NCBI RefSeq assembly: GCF_001544835.2
Contig: NZ_FCNX02000025.1
Span: 1 to 59,663 of the forward strand
Source: Caballeronia fortuita
GTDB taxonomy: Bacteria; Pseudomonadota; Gammaproteobacteria; Burkholderiales; Burkholderiaceae
Direction: 5' to 3'
DNA: 59,663 nucleotides
Under the pieces are notes generated by a model. That model did no database searches. It had not been told where the DNA came from and saw only the letters and a program-made list of their open reading frames with translations. The position numbers were made by a program, and so were the translations under genes. Every line of letters starts with the position of its first letter. Positions within the stretch are counted from its first letter, which is position 1. This document shows positions 41,866-50,715 of the stretch, piece by piece.

Positions 41866-43335
41866 ATGAACGAAAGCGCGCAACTTTTCGAACCCGCTAT
41901 AGGCGATAGCGCCGCGCCGCCGCAAGCCGTGCGCCGCACGCCTGTGAAGCTGACCGTCGAGGAAGCGCTCGCGCGCACGCGGCTCATGCCCTACTGGCTC
42001 GACGATCCCGCCGAGCCGCCCGCCGAACCCGCGCTCGCGGGCGAGACGCGCGCGGATCTGCTGATCGTCGGCGGCGGTTTCACCGGTTTATGGGCCGCCG
42101 TGCAGGCGAAGGAGCGGATGCCCGAACTCGATGTCGTGCTGATCGAAGCGGGCCGCGTTGCGCATGGCGCATCGGGGCGCGCGGGCGGCATCATCTCGAC
42201 ATCGGTGATGCACGGGTTGCCCAACGCCGTGCGCGTGTTCCCGAACGACATCGCGCAGCTCGAAGCCTTCGGCCAGCGCAATCTGGACGGCTTCGAGGAA
42301 ACGCTCGAACGATACGGCATCGACGCCGATATCGAATGGAACGGCGAGATGACGGTCGCCGTCGACCCCGATCACATCGATCATCTGCGCGCCGATCACG
42401 ATCTGCACAGGTCCTACGGCCACGATGTCGTGCTGCTCGATGCGGCCGCGACGCGCGAGCAACTCGATTCGCCGCTGTTCGCGGGCGCGCTGTGGTCGCG
42501 CAATCGCAGCGGCATCGTGCATCCGGCGAAGCTCGCGTGGGGTTTGAAGCGCGCGGCGCTGCAACTCGGCGTGCGTGTCCACGAGCATAGTCCGCTGATC
42601 GACGTCACCGACGAAGGCGCGACCGTTTTCGTCAAAACGCCCGCGGGCAGCGTGCGCGCGCCGCGTGTGCTGTTCGGCAGCGGCACCGCGAAAGTCGGCA
42701 TTCCCGATATCAACCGGCGCGTGCTGCAAGTGCGCGATCACGTGCTCGCGACCGAGCCGCTCACCGGCGAGCAACTCGCGCGCATCGGCTGGAAGCAGCG
42801 TCAGGGCATCTACGACACGCGCACGCAGCTCAACTATTTCCGTCTCACGAAGCGCAACAACATCATCTTCGGCGGCCTCGTGAGCTATCACTTCGACGGC
42901 GATCCGAACCCGCCGCGCGATCAGCAGCGCGACACGTACTACCGTCTCGCGGACGCGTTCTACAAGACCTTCCCGCAACTGGGCGACGTGCGCTTCTCGC
43001 ACGCGTGGGGCGGCCCGATCGACTACTGCTCGCGCGGCTCCGTGTTCGCGAAGCGCTATCTCGGCGACAAGGCCGTGTTCGTCGCGGGCTACACGGGTTT
43101 CGGCGTCGCCGCGAGCCGCTTCGGCGCGTTCATGGGTCTGAACATCCTGTTCGATCGCGACAGCCCCGAGCGCGCGCTCGACATCGCCAATCAGAGTCCG
43201 ACCTACATTCCGCCCGAGCCGGTCCGATGGCTCGCCGCGAAGGTGACCTTCCACGCGTTCGATGGCGCCGATGCCGAGGGCGGCTGGAAACGCGCGTGGA
43301 TCAGGGGCATCAAGGCGATGGGCTTTCCGATGTGA
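41866..43335 (+). CDS. FAD-dependent oxidoreductase (PuuB/OrdL-like amine oxidase)
   Basis: 489 residues. The FAD-binding GxGxxG is at 69-74 in LLIVGGGFTGLWAA, followed by the Glu of VVLIEAG and HGASGRAGGI. The C terminus has the DAO-fold GYTGFGVAASRFGA loop. It is close to gamma-glutamylputrescine oxidoreductase PuuB and related amine oxidases, which release aldehyde and ammonia. It could supply the aldehyde used by the neighbouring aldehyde dehydrogenase, although on the opposite strand. Confidence 0.87.
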   Translation: MNESAQLFEPAIGDSAAPPQAVRRTPVKLTVEEALARTRLMPYWLDDPAEPPAEPALAGETRADLLIVGGGFTGLWAAVQAKERMPELDVVLIEAGRVAHGASGRAGGIISTSVMHGLPNAVRVFPNDIAQLEAFGQRNLDGFEETLERYGIDADIEWNGEMTVAVDPDHIDHLRADHDLHRSYGHDVVLLDAAATREQLDSPLFAGALWSRNRSGIVHPAKLAWGLKRAALQLGVRVHEHSPLIDVTDEGATVFVKTPAGSVRAPRVLFGSGTAKVGIPDINRRVLQVRDHVLATEPLTGEQLARIGWKQRQGIYDTRTQLNYFRLTKRNNIIFGGLVSYHFDGDPNPPRDQQRDTYYRLADAFYKTFPQLGDVRFSHAWGGPIDYCSRGSVFAKRYLGDKAVFVAGYTGFGVAASRFGAFMGLNILFDRDSPERALDIANQSPTYIPPEPVRWLAAKVTFHAFDGADAEGGWKRAWIRGIKAMGFPM

Positions 43336-43345
43336 GCGCGGCGAC

Positions 43346-44268
43346 ATGTTTTCAAACGCGTCGGATCTTGACCTGCGCCTCGTGCGCGTATTTCTCGCAG
43401 TCGTCGATGCGCGCGGCGTCACCGCCGCGCAAGCGTCGCTCGGCGTGCGCCAGTCGACCATCAGCGCGCAGCTTTCGGCGCTGGAAGCGCGCATGGGCTT
43501 CACGCTCTGCGAACGCGGGCGCGGCGGTTTCCGGCTGACGTCGAAAGGCGAGCGCTTCGTGGCATCGGCGCGCGCGCTGACGGCGGCGACATCGCAATTC
43601 GTCGCACAGGTGCGCGATATCGATCGCAAGCTCGTCGGCACGCTGTCTATCGGGCTGATCGGCCAGGCGTCGCATGTCGAGAACGCGCGGCTCGCCGAAG
43701 CGATCGGCGCGTTTCGCAAGCGCGATCAGGCCGTGCGCTTCGCGATGCACGTCGCGCCGCCGCAGGAGCTCGAAGAGAGCCTCGTCAACCGGCAGCTCGA
43801 TATGGCGATCGGCTACTTCTGGCATCGCGTCGCGGGATTGTCGTACAGCAGGCTTTTCAGCGAGCGGCAAGTGCTGTGTTGCGGGCGCGGCCATCCGCTC
43901 TTTCACGCGAACCCGCACGTAACGCTCGACGATCTGCGCGCGCACGACTGGATCTGGCGCAGCTATTCCGTGCCGGAAGAACTCGCGAGCATCGGCGAGC
44001 GGCGCGTGACGGCGATCGCGGACAGCATCGCGCCGCGACCGTGCTGATTCTGTCGGGCAGCCACATCGGCTATCTGCCCGCGCATCACGCGGAACCGTTC
44101 GAGCAGCGCGGCCTCATCCGCGTGCTCGGGCGCACCGCCTTTGGCTTCGACGTGCCGCTGCATCTCGCGATGAAGCGCGGCATGGCCGACCAGCCGATCG
44201 TGCGCGCCTTCTGCGAAGACCTTTTCGATGTCTACGGCACGCGGGAGGTTCGCGCGGAAAGTCCGTGA
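43346..44268 (+). pseudogene. LysR-family regulator, frameshifted near 44030
   Basis: From the ATG at 43346 the frame encodes a LysR helix-turn-helix (FLAVVDARGVTAAQASLGVRQSTISAQLSALEARMGFTLCERG) and part of the effector domain, then ends early at 44047 after IADSIAPRPC. The missing C-terminal part (TVLILSGSHIGYLPAHHAEPF to the stop at 44268) continues in another frame. Restoring one base near 44030 would rejoin it as a protein of about 307 residues, normal for LysR. Either a real single-base deletion or a sequencing error in a GC-rich run. It lies between the FAD oxidase and the permease it would control. Confidence 0.8.
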
Positions 44269-44340
44269 ACGGTTCGACTACGCAATACGGCGCGCATCCG
44301 CCCGCACCGGAGCGCGCCGATAACAATGGAGCGAGACAGC

Positions 44341-45885
44341 ATGGCAGACGACAAAAGCCAGGACACGAGCATTACCCGAATCGAGACCTTCGGTTTCGAG
44401 CGCATTCCCGATGCGTCGCGCTACGCGCGGCCCATCGACCTGTTCCGCCTCCTGTTCGGCGGCTGCAACACGTTTTCGACATCGGTGCTCGGCAGCTTCC
44501 CGATCCTCGTCGGGCTTTCGTTCGAAGCGAGCCTGTGGGCCATCGTGCTCGGCGTGCTTGCCGGCACCTGCATCCTCGCGCCGATGAGTCTCTTCGGCCC
44601 GCGCAACGGCACGAGCGATCCGGTGTCGTCGGGCGCGCACTTCGGCATTCATGGCCGCATCGTCGGATCGTTTCTCGCGGTGCTCACGTCGGTCGCGTTC
44701 TTCTCGCTCGCCGTGTGGAGTTCGGGCGATGCGCTCGTCGGCGGCGCGCACGACATGGTCGGCCTGCCGGTCAATCCGTGGACGCTCGGCACCGCGTACA
44801 TGGTGTTTGCCGTGCTCGTGCTGATCGTGTGCATCTACGGGTTCCGCTTCATGCTGTGGGTCAACAAGATCGCGGTGTGGGCGGCGAGCCTCATGTTCGT
44901 GCTCGGCGCGCTTGCCTTCGCGAACGCGTTCGACGTGCATTACGCGGGCACGCTGCGGCATGGCAGCGCGGGCTTCTGGGCGGCGTTCATCGGCGCGGCG
45001 CTGGTTGCGCTTTCCAATCCGGTTTCGTTTGCGTCCACGCTCGGCGACTGGGCGCGCTACATCCCGCAATCGACGCCGCGTCATCGCGTGATGGGCGCCG
45101 TGTTCGCCGCGCAGATCGCGACGTTCGTGCCGTTCTTCTTCGGCCTCGCGACCGCGACGATCATCGCGACGCACGCGCCGAATTACATCACGTCGAACGA
45201 TTACGTGGGCGGCTTGCTCGCGGTGTCGCCCCGATGGTTCCTCTTGCCGATGTGCCTCATCGCGATCATCGGCGGCATGTCGACGGGCACGACCGCGCTC
45301 TACGGCACCGGCCTCGACATGTCGAGCATGTTCCCGAAATACCTCGATCGCGTGCGCGCGACGATGCTGATCGGCACGCTTGCCATCGGCTTCATCTTTC
45401 TCGGGCGCTTCGCGTTCAATCTCGTCGAAAGCGTCGCGACGTTCTCGACGCTCATCTGCACCTTCAGTTGCCCGTGGATGGCGATCATGGTGATCGGCTT
45501 CGTGCAGCGCGGCGGCTTCTATCTCGCCGACGATCTGCAGGTCTTCAACCGCGGCGGGCGCGGCGGCCACTACTGGTTCGCGCACGGCTGGAACTGGCGC
45601 GCGATGGGCGCGTGGCTGCCCGCGGCGTTCATCGGCCTCGCGTTCGTGAATCTGCCGGGACAGTTCGTCGGGCCGCTCGGCGCGCTCGCGGGAGGCTGCG
45701 ACCTGAGCGTGCCGGTGTCGTTCGCAATCGGCGGCGTGCTGTATCTGGCGATGCTGTGGCGCTTTCCCGAACCCGATGCCGTGCACGGTCCGCAAGGCCG
45801 GCGTCTCATCGGCGTGACGCGCGAATCGCATTCACTCGCCGACGCGCCCACGCCGGCCTCCGTGCCGGTGAGCGCGCGCGAATGA
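44341..45885 (+). CDS. NCS1-family permease (purine/cytosine permease type)
   Basis: 514 residues from the ATG at 44341 (GGAG upstream). About 12 membrane segments; NCS1-like features include FGFERIPDASRYARPIDLFRLLFGGCNTFSTSVLGSFPI and GPRNGTSDPVSSGAHFGIHGR near the N terminus. These symporters move nucleobases, allantoin, hydantoins or similar nitrogen compounds with H+ or Na+. In this cluster it may import a guanidino or polyamine-related compound; the substrate is unproven. Confidence 0.85.
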   Translation: MADDKSQDTSITRIETFGFERIPDASRYARPIDLFRLLFGGCNTFSTSVLGSFPILVGLSFEASLWAIVLGVLAGTCILAPMSLFGPRNGTSDPVSSGAHFGIHGRIVGSFLAVLTSVAFFSLAVWSSGDALVGGAHDMVGLPVNPWTLGTAYMVFAVLVLIVCIYGFRFMLWVNKIAVWAASLMFVLGALAFANAFDVHYAGTLRHGSAGFWAAFIGAALVALSNPVSFASTLGDWARYIPQSTPRHRVMGAVFAAQIATFVPFFFGLATATIIATHAPNYITSNDYVGGLLAVSPRWFLLPMCLIAIIGGMSTGTTALYGTGLDMSSMFPKYLDRVRATMLIGTLAIGFIFLGRFAFNLVESVATFSTLICTFSCPWMAIMVIGFVQRGGFYLADDLQVFNRGGRGGHYWFAHGWNWRAMGAWLPAAFIGLAFVNLPGQFVGPLGALAGGCDLSVPVSFAIGGVLYLAMLWRFPEPDAVHGPQGRRLIGVTRESHSLADAPTPASVPVSARE

Positions 45886-45902
45886 CGGTTCGGCGCGGCG
45901 TC

Positions 45903-45964
45903 TTTACGCGATATTTATACGTTCCCCAACGCTCTTACTAAGTCCTTTACGTCCGATTTTGTAC
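45903..45964 (+). promoter_or_regulatory. Candidate KdpE-type binding repeats upstream of kdp
   Basis: TTTAC-N6-TTTATAC (45903-45920) and TTTAC-N6-TTTTGTAC (45946-45964) are spaced 43 bp apart. T-rich direct repeats of this kind are where KdpE binds in E. coli. The region is AT-rich compared with its surroundings. The match is by shape, not by exact consensus. Confidence 0.4.
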
Positions 45965-46004
45965 TCTCCAGCCTGTCCTGAACCGTCTATGGGGAGAACA
46001 CGAA

Positions 46005-46112
46005 ATGGACCTGATTTACCTCGCCGGCATCGTCCTCGTCTGGGGACTCTGCGTGGCGCTCACGCGCGGCTGCGATCGATTGAGCCGCCGCGCGACGGGA
46101 GGCCGTCCATGA
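46005..46112 (+). CDS. 35-residue membrane peptide at the head of the kdp operon
   Basis: 35 residues, MDLIYLAGIVLVWGLCVALT then a basic tail; GGGGAG lies 9 nt upstream of the ATG. One hydrophobic segment predicts a single-pass inner-membrane peptide. It overlaps the kdpF start by 4 nt (ATGA), so it is coupled to the operon. I do not recognise it as a named Kdp component; it is easily missed by gene callers. Confidence 0.65.
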   Translation: MDLIYLAGIVLVWGLCVALTRGCDRLSRRATGGRP

Positions 46113-46204
46113 GCGCCTGGATGATGTGGCTCGCGGCGGCGTCGACGCTGCTGCTGTTCGTGTACCTCGTGTACGCGCTTCTGCGTGCGGAGGATCTCGA
46201 ATGA
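46109..46204 (+). CDS. kdpF: KdpF, small stabilising subunit of the K+-transporting ATPase
   Basis: 31 residues with one hydrophobic segment and the typical FVYLVYALLRAEDL ending of KdpF (F-Y-L-x-x-A-L). KdpF helps stabilise the KdpABC complex in the inner membrane. It overlaps both the upstream peptide and kdpA (ATGA). Confidence 0.85.
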   Translation: MSAWMMWLAAASTLLLFVYLVYALLRAEDLE

Positions 46205-47976
46205 ACGCCAATACGTTCATGCAGACGGCGCTCTTCGTCGTCGTGCTGATCGCGCTCGCGATGCCGCTTGGCCGCTATATATCGAACGTGCTCGACGGAT
46301 CGTCCGTCGTCGTGCGCAGGATCGGGCGGCCGGTCGAGGCGCTGCTGTATCGCATCGCCGGCGTCGATCCGGAAGCGGAGATGTCATGGAAGCATTACGC
46401 GCTCGCCGTCATGCTCTTCAACGTGCTCGGCGCGCTCGCGCTGTACGCGATCCTGCGTCTGCAAGGCGTGCTGCCGGCCAATCCGCAAGGCATGGCCGGC
46501 ATGACGCCCGATGCCGCGTTCAACACCGCCATCAGCTTCGTGACCAACACGAACTGGCAGGACTACGGCGGCGAGAGCACGCTCGGCTATCTCGCGCAGA
46601 TGCTCGGCCTCACCGTGCAGAACTTCGTGTCGGCGGCGACCGGCATCGCGGTCGTAATCGCGCTGATTCGCGGTTTCAAGCGGCATAGCGCGCAGACCAT
46701 CGGCAACTTCTGGGTCGATCTCACGCGCACGACGCTCTACATCCTCGCACCGCTCGCAATCGTGTTCGCGCTCGTCTTCGTGAGCCAGGGCGCGATCCAG
46801 AACTTCAGGTCGTATCAGGACGTGCCCACGCTGCAAGTGACCACGTATCAGACGCCGGCAGCGGGCAGCGCCGCGCCGCAGACGCTGAAGGCCGACAAGC
46901 AAACCCTGCCGATGGGCCCGGTCGCCTCGCAGGAAGCGATCAAGATGCTCGGCACCAACGGCGGCGGCTTCTTCAACGCCAACTCCGCGCATCCGTACGA
47001 GAACCCGACGCCGTTCTCGAACTTCATGCAGATGCTCGCGATGCTCATCATCCCGGCGGCGCTGTGCGTCGTGTTCGGGCGCACCGTCGGCGACAGGCGG
47101 CAGGGCTACGCCGTGCTTGCGGCGATGACCATTGCGTTCGCGCTCGCGTGCTGGGGCGAGATTTCGGCCGAGCAGGCGGGCAATCCCGTGTTCGCGTCGA
47201 TGAAGGTCGATACGCAGGCGTCCGCGTTCCAGTCCGGCGGCAACATGGAAGGCAAGGAAACGCGCTTCGGCATCGCGCAATCGGGGATCTTCACCGTGGC
47301 GACGACGGCCGCGTCCTGCGGCGCGGTCGCCAACATGCACGATTCGCTCACGCCGCTCGGCGGCCTCGTGCCGATGCTTCTCATCCAGCTCGGCGAAGTG
47401 ATCTTCGGCGGCGTCGGCTCGGGGCTGTACGGCATGCTCGCCTTCGCGCTGCTGGCCGTGTTCGTCGCGGGGCTGATGATCGGGCGCACGCCGGAATACG
47501 TCGGCAAGAAGATCGAATCGTTCGAGATGAAGATGGTGTCGATCGTCATTTTGCTGACGCCGCTCGTCGTGCTCGCGGGCACGTCGGTCGCGGTGCTGAG
47601 CGCGGCGGGCACGGCGGGCATCGCGAATCCCGGCGCGCACGGCTTCTCCGAAATCCTCTACGCGTTCAGCTCCGCCGCGAACAACAACGGCAGCGCGTTC
47701 GGCGGATTGTCGGTGAACACGCCGTTCTACAACTCGATGCTCGGCATCGCGATGTGGTTCGGCCGCTTCGGCACGCTCATCCCGATTCTCGCCATCGCCG
47801 GATCGCTCGCCGCGAAAAAGCGTCTTGCCGTGACGGCGGGCACGTTGCCCACGCACGGACCGCTCTTCGTGGTGCTGCTGCTCGGCACGCTCCTGCTCGT
47901 GGGCGCGCTTACGTATGTCCCGGCGCTCGCGCTCGGGCCGATCGTCGAGCAGATATCGATGATCGCAGGCCATTGA
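46201..47976 (+). CDS. kdpA: KdpA, K+-binding subunit of the K+-transporting ATPase
   Basis: 591 residues, normal for KdpA. The four pore-loop regions are seen: FVTNTNWQDYGGE, LGTNGGGFFNANSAHPYENP, TTAASCGAVANMHDSLTP, and SSAANNNGSAFGGL. It forms the selectivity filter and is homologous to K+ channels. Start overlaps kdpF. Induced in other bacteria by K+ limitation. Confidence 0.97.
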   Translation: MNANTFMQTALFVVVLIALAMPLGRYISNVLDGSSVVVRRIGRPVEALLYRIAGVDPEAEMSWKHYALAVMLFNVLGALALYAILRLQGVLPANPQGMAGMTPDAAFNTAISFVTNTNWQDYGGESTLGYLAQMLGLTVQNFVSAATGIAVVIALIRGFKRHSAQTIGNFWVDLTRTTLYILAPLAIVFALVFVSQGAIQNFRSYQDVPTLQVTTYQTPAAGSAAPQTLKADKQTLPMGPVASQEAIKMLGTNGGGFFNANSAHPYENPTPFSNFMQMLAMLIIPAALCVVFGRTVGDRRQGYAVLAAMTIAFALACWGEISAEQAGNPVFASMKVDTQASAFQSGGNMEGKETRFGIAQSGIFTVATTAASCGAVANMHDSLTPLGGLVPMLLIQLGEVIFGGVGSGLYGMLAFALLAVFVAGLMIGRTPEYVGKKIESFEMKMVSIVILLTPLVVLAGTSVAVLSAAGTAGIANPGAHGFSEILYAFSSAANNNGSAFGGLSVNTPFYNSMLGIAMWFGRFGTLIPILAIAGSLAAKKRLAVTAGTLPTHGPLFVVLLLGTLLLVGALTYVPALALGPIVEQISMIAGH

Positions 47977-47990
47977 ATTTCGAGGACAGC

Positions 47991-50120
47991 ATGAATCAAC
48001 CCAATCAAATGCCGATGCACCGTCCCGAGAATCTGGGCCAGGCGCGCACGGCCGCACGTTCGATGTTCGATCCGTCGCTCCTGAAGCCGGCGATCGTCGA
48101 TTCGTTCAGAAAGCTCGCACCGCGCACGCAGTTGCGCAATCCGGTGATGTGCTGCGTGTACGTCGGCAGCATTCTGACGACGGTGCTCTGGATCGCCGCG
48201 CTCGCAGGTCAGGCGGAAGCGCCCGCGGGCTTCATCCTCGCGATCGCGCTGTGGCTGTGGTTCACGGTGCTCTTCGCAAACTTCGCTGAAGCGCTCGCGG
48301 AAGGGCGCTCGAAGGCGCAGGCGGCGTCGCTGCGTCAGGCGAAGCACAACGTGATGGCGAAGAAGCTCAACGAGCCGCATCCGAAATCGCCGATCCGCAT
48401 CACGACATCCACAGACCTGCGCAAGGACGACGTAGTGCTCGTCGAAGCGGGCGACGTCATTCCCGCTGACGGCGACGTGATCGAAGGCGTCGCGTCGGTC
48501 GACGAATCCGCGATCACGGGCGAATCCGCGCCGGTGATCCGCGAGTCGGGCGGCGACTTTTCGTCGGTGACGGGCGGCACGCGCGTCCTGTCGGACTGGA
48601 TCGTCGTGCGCGTTTCCGTGAATCCCGGCGAGGCGTTTCTCGACCGCATGATCGCGATGGTCGAAGGCGCGAAACGCCGCAAGACGCCGAACGAAATCGC
48701 GCTGACGATCCTGCTCGTCGCGCTCACGCTCGTGCTGCTCTTCGCGACCGCGACGTTGCTGCCGTTCTCGATGTTCGCCGTGGATGCCGCGAAGCAAGGC
48801 CACGTCGTGACGATCACCGCGCTCGTCGCGCTGCTGGTGTGCCTGATCCCGACGACCATCGGCGGGCTGCTTTCGGCGATCGGCGTCGCGGGCATGAGCC
48901 GCATGATGCAGGCGAACGTGATCGCCACGTCGGGCCGCGCGGTCGAAGCGGCCGGCGACGTCGACGTGCTCCTGCTCGACAAGACCGGCACGATCACGCT
49001 CGGCAACCGTCAGGCGTCGGCGTTCGTGGCCGCGCCCGGCGTGGCCGAGCGCGATCTCGCCGACGCGGCGCAACTCGCCTCGCTCGCCGACGAAACGCCG
49101 GAAGGCCGCAGCATCGTCGTGCTGGCGAAGCAGCGCTTCAATATCCGCGAGCGCGACATGGCGACGCTGCACGCGACGTTCCTCGCCTTCAGCGCGCAGT
49201 CGCGCATGAGCGGCGTCGATCTGCCCGAGCGCGAGATTCGCAAGGGTTCGGCCGTTGCGGTGAAGCGCTATATCGAGGATGGCGGCGGGCGCTTTCCGCA
49301 GGAAGTGCAGCATGCTGTCGACGAGGTCGCGCGTCGCGGCAGCACGCCGCTCGTCGTCGCGGAACGGGTGAGCGGCGCGTCGCGCGCGCTCGGCGTGATC
49401 GAACTGAAGGACATCGTGAAGGGCGGCATCAAGGAGCGCTTCGCGGAGTTGCGCAAGATGGGCATCAAGACGGTGATGGTGACGGGCGACAACCGGCTGA
49501 CGGCGGCGGCGATCGCGGCGGAAGCGGGCGTCGACGACTTCCTTGCCGAAGCGACGCCCGAAGCGAAGCTCGCGACGATCCGCGCGCATCAGTCGGAAGG
49601 ACGACTCGTCGCGATGACCGGCGACGGCACCAACGACGCGCCTGCGCTCGCGCAGGCCGACGTCGCCGTCGCGATGAACACCGGCACGCAGGCCGCGAAG
49701 GAAGCGGGCAACATGGTCGATCTGGATTCGAACCCGACGAAGCTCATCGAGATCGTGGAGATCGGCAAGCAGATGCTGATGACGCGCGGCTCGCTCACGA
49801 CGTTCTCGATAGCCAACGACGTCGCCAAGTACTTCGCGATCATCCCGGCCGCGTTCGCGACGACGTATCCGCAGTTGCGCGTGCTGGACGTGATGCATCT
49901 CGCGTCGCCGTCCTCGGCGATATTGTCGGCGGTGATCTTCAACGCGCTCATCATCGTGTTCCTGATCCCGCTCGCATTGAAGGGCGTGAAGTATCGCGCG
50001 CTCGGCGCGGCGTCGTTGCTGCGCCGCAATCTGCTGATTTACGGCCTGGGCGGTATTCTGCTGCCATTCCCGTTCATCAAGCTCATCGACATGGTCATTG
50101 CCGCACTCGGCTGGAGTTGA
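47991..50120 (+). CDS. kdpB: KdpB, ATPase subunit of the K+-transporting P-type ATPase
   Basis: 709 residues from the ATG at 47991, a little longer than the usual 680 because of an N-terminal extension of about 25 residues. The phosphorylated Asp330 is in LLLDKTGTITLGN; TGES and MTGDGTNDAPALAQADV are intact. It hydrolyses ATP to drive K+ uptake through KdpA. 14 nt after kdpA. Confidence 0.97.
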   Translation: MNQPNQMPMHRPENLGQARTAARSMFDPSLLKPAIVDSFRKLAPRTQLRNPVMCCVYVGSILTTVLWIAALAGQAEAPAGFILAIALWLWFTVLFANFAEALAEGRSKAQAASLRQAKHNVMAKKLNEPHPKSPIRITTSTDLRKDDVVLVEAGDVIPADGDVIEGVASVDESAITGESAPVIRESGGDFSSVTGGTRVLSDWIVVRVSVNPGEAFLDRMIAMVEGAKRRKTPNEIALTILLVALTLVLLFATATLLPFSMFAVDAAKQGHVVTITALVALLVCLIPTTIGGLLSAIGVAGMSRMMQANVIATSGRAVEAAGDVDVLLLDKTGTITLGNRQASAFVAAPGVAERDLADAAQLASLADETPEGRSIVVLAKQRFNIRERDMATLHATFLAFSAQSRMSGVDLPEREIRKGSAVAVKRYIEDGGGRFPQEVQHAVDEVARRGSTPLVVAERVSGASRALGVIELKDIVKGGIKERFAELRKMGIKTVMVTGDNRLTAAAIAAEAGVDDFLAEATPEAKLATIRAHQSEGRLVAMTGDGTNDAPALAQADVAVAMNTGTQAAKEAGNMVDLDSNPTKLIEIVEIGKQMLMTRGSLTTFSIANDVAKYFAIIPAAFATTYPQLRVLDVMHLASPSSAILSAVIFNALIIVFLIPLALKGVKYRALGAASLLRRNLLIYGLGGILLPFPFIKLIDMVIAALGWS

Positions 50121-50124
50121 AATC

Positions 50125-50700
50125 ATGAAGACTATTCTGCGTGCCGCGCTCGTTTTGCTGGTCGCGCTCTCCGTGGTCACCGGCCTGATCTATCCGGCGG
50201 TCGTGACGGCGATCGGCCAGGCAGCGTTTGCGCATCAGGCGAACGGCAGCCTCATCGAGCGCGACGGCAAGACGGTCGGCTCGGAGATCATCGGCCAGCA
50301 GTTCGACGCGCCGCGCTACTTCTGGGGCCGTCTCTCCGCGACGACGCCGAATCCGTACAACGCGGGTAATTCGAGCGGCTCCAATCTCGGGCCGACGAAT
50401 CCCGCGCTCGCCGATGAAATCAAAGGTCGAATCGACGCGCTCCACGCCGCCGATCCGGATAACGCCGCGCCGGTGCCGGTCGATCTGGTGACGTCGTCGG
50501 GCAGCGGGCTCGACCCCGAGATCAGCCCGGCGGCGGCTGCGTATCAGGTCGCGCGGGTCGCGAAGGCGCGCGGCATGCCGGCCGCGCAGGTCGAGGCGCT
50601 CGTCGCGCAGGCGACGAGCGGGCCTCAGTTCGGCGTGCTCGGCGAGCCGCGCGTGAACGTGCTGAAGCTCAATCTCGCGCTGGACGCGGCGCATCTCTGA
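50125..50700 (+). CDS. kdpC: KdpC, accessory subunit of the K+-transporting ATPase
   Basis: 191 residues, single N-terminal membrane helix (ILRAALVLLVALSVVTGLIYPAVVTAIGQAAF) followed by the periplasmic domain with GSEIIGQQFDAPRYFWGRLSAT and LDPEISPAAAAYQVARVA. The start at 50125 follows the kdpB stop by 4 nt; an earlier GTG-type start inside kdpB is unlikely. Confidence 0.95.
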   Translation: MKTILRAALVLLVALSVVTGLIYPAVVTAIGQAAFAHQANGSLIERDGKTVGSEIIGQQFDAPRYFWGRLSATTPNPYNAGNSSGSNLGPTNPALADEIKGRIDALHAADPDNAAPVPVDLVTSSGSGLDPEISPAAAAYQVARVAKARGMPAAQVEALVAQATSGPQFGVLGEPRVNVLKLNLALDAAHL

Positions 50701-50715
50701 GGCTGAACGACGGCG

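Noticed and set aside
47727..50180. An 817-codon open frame antisense to kdpB
   Set aside because: It is a shadow of a high-GC gene: Arg/His-rich, low-complexity composition and no domain signature. kdpB on the other strand is beyond doubt.
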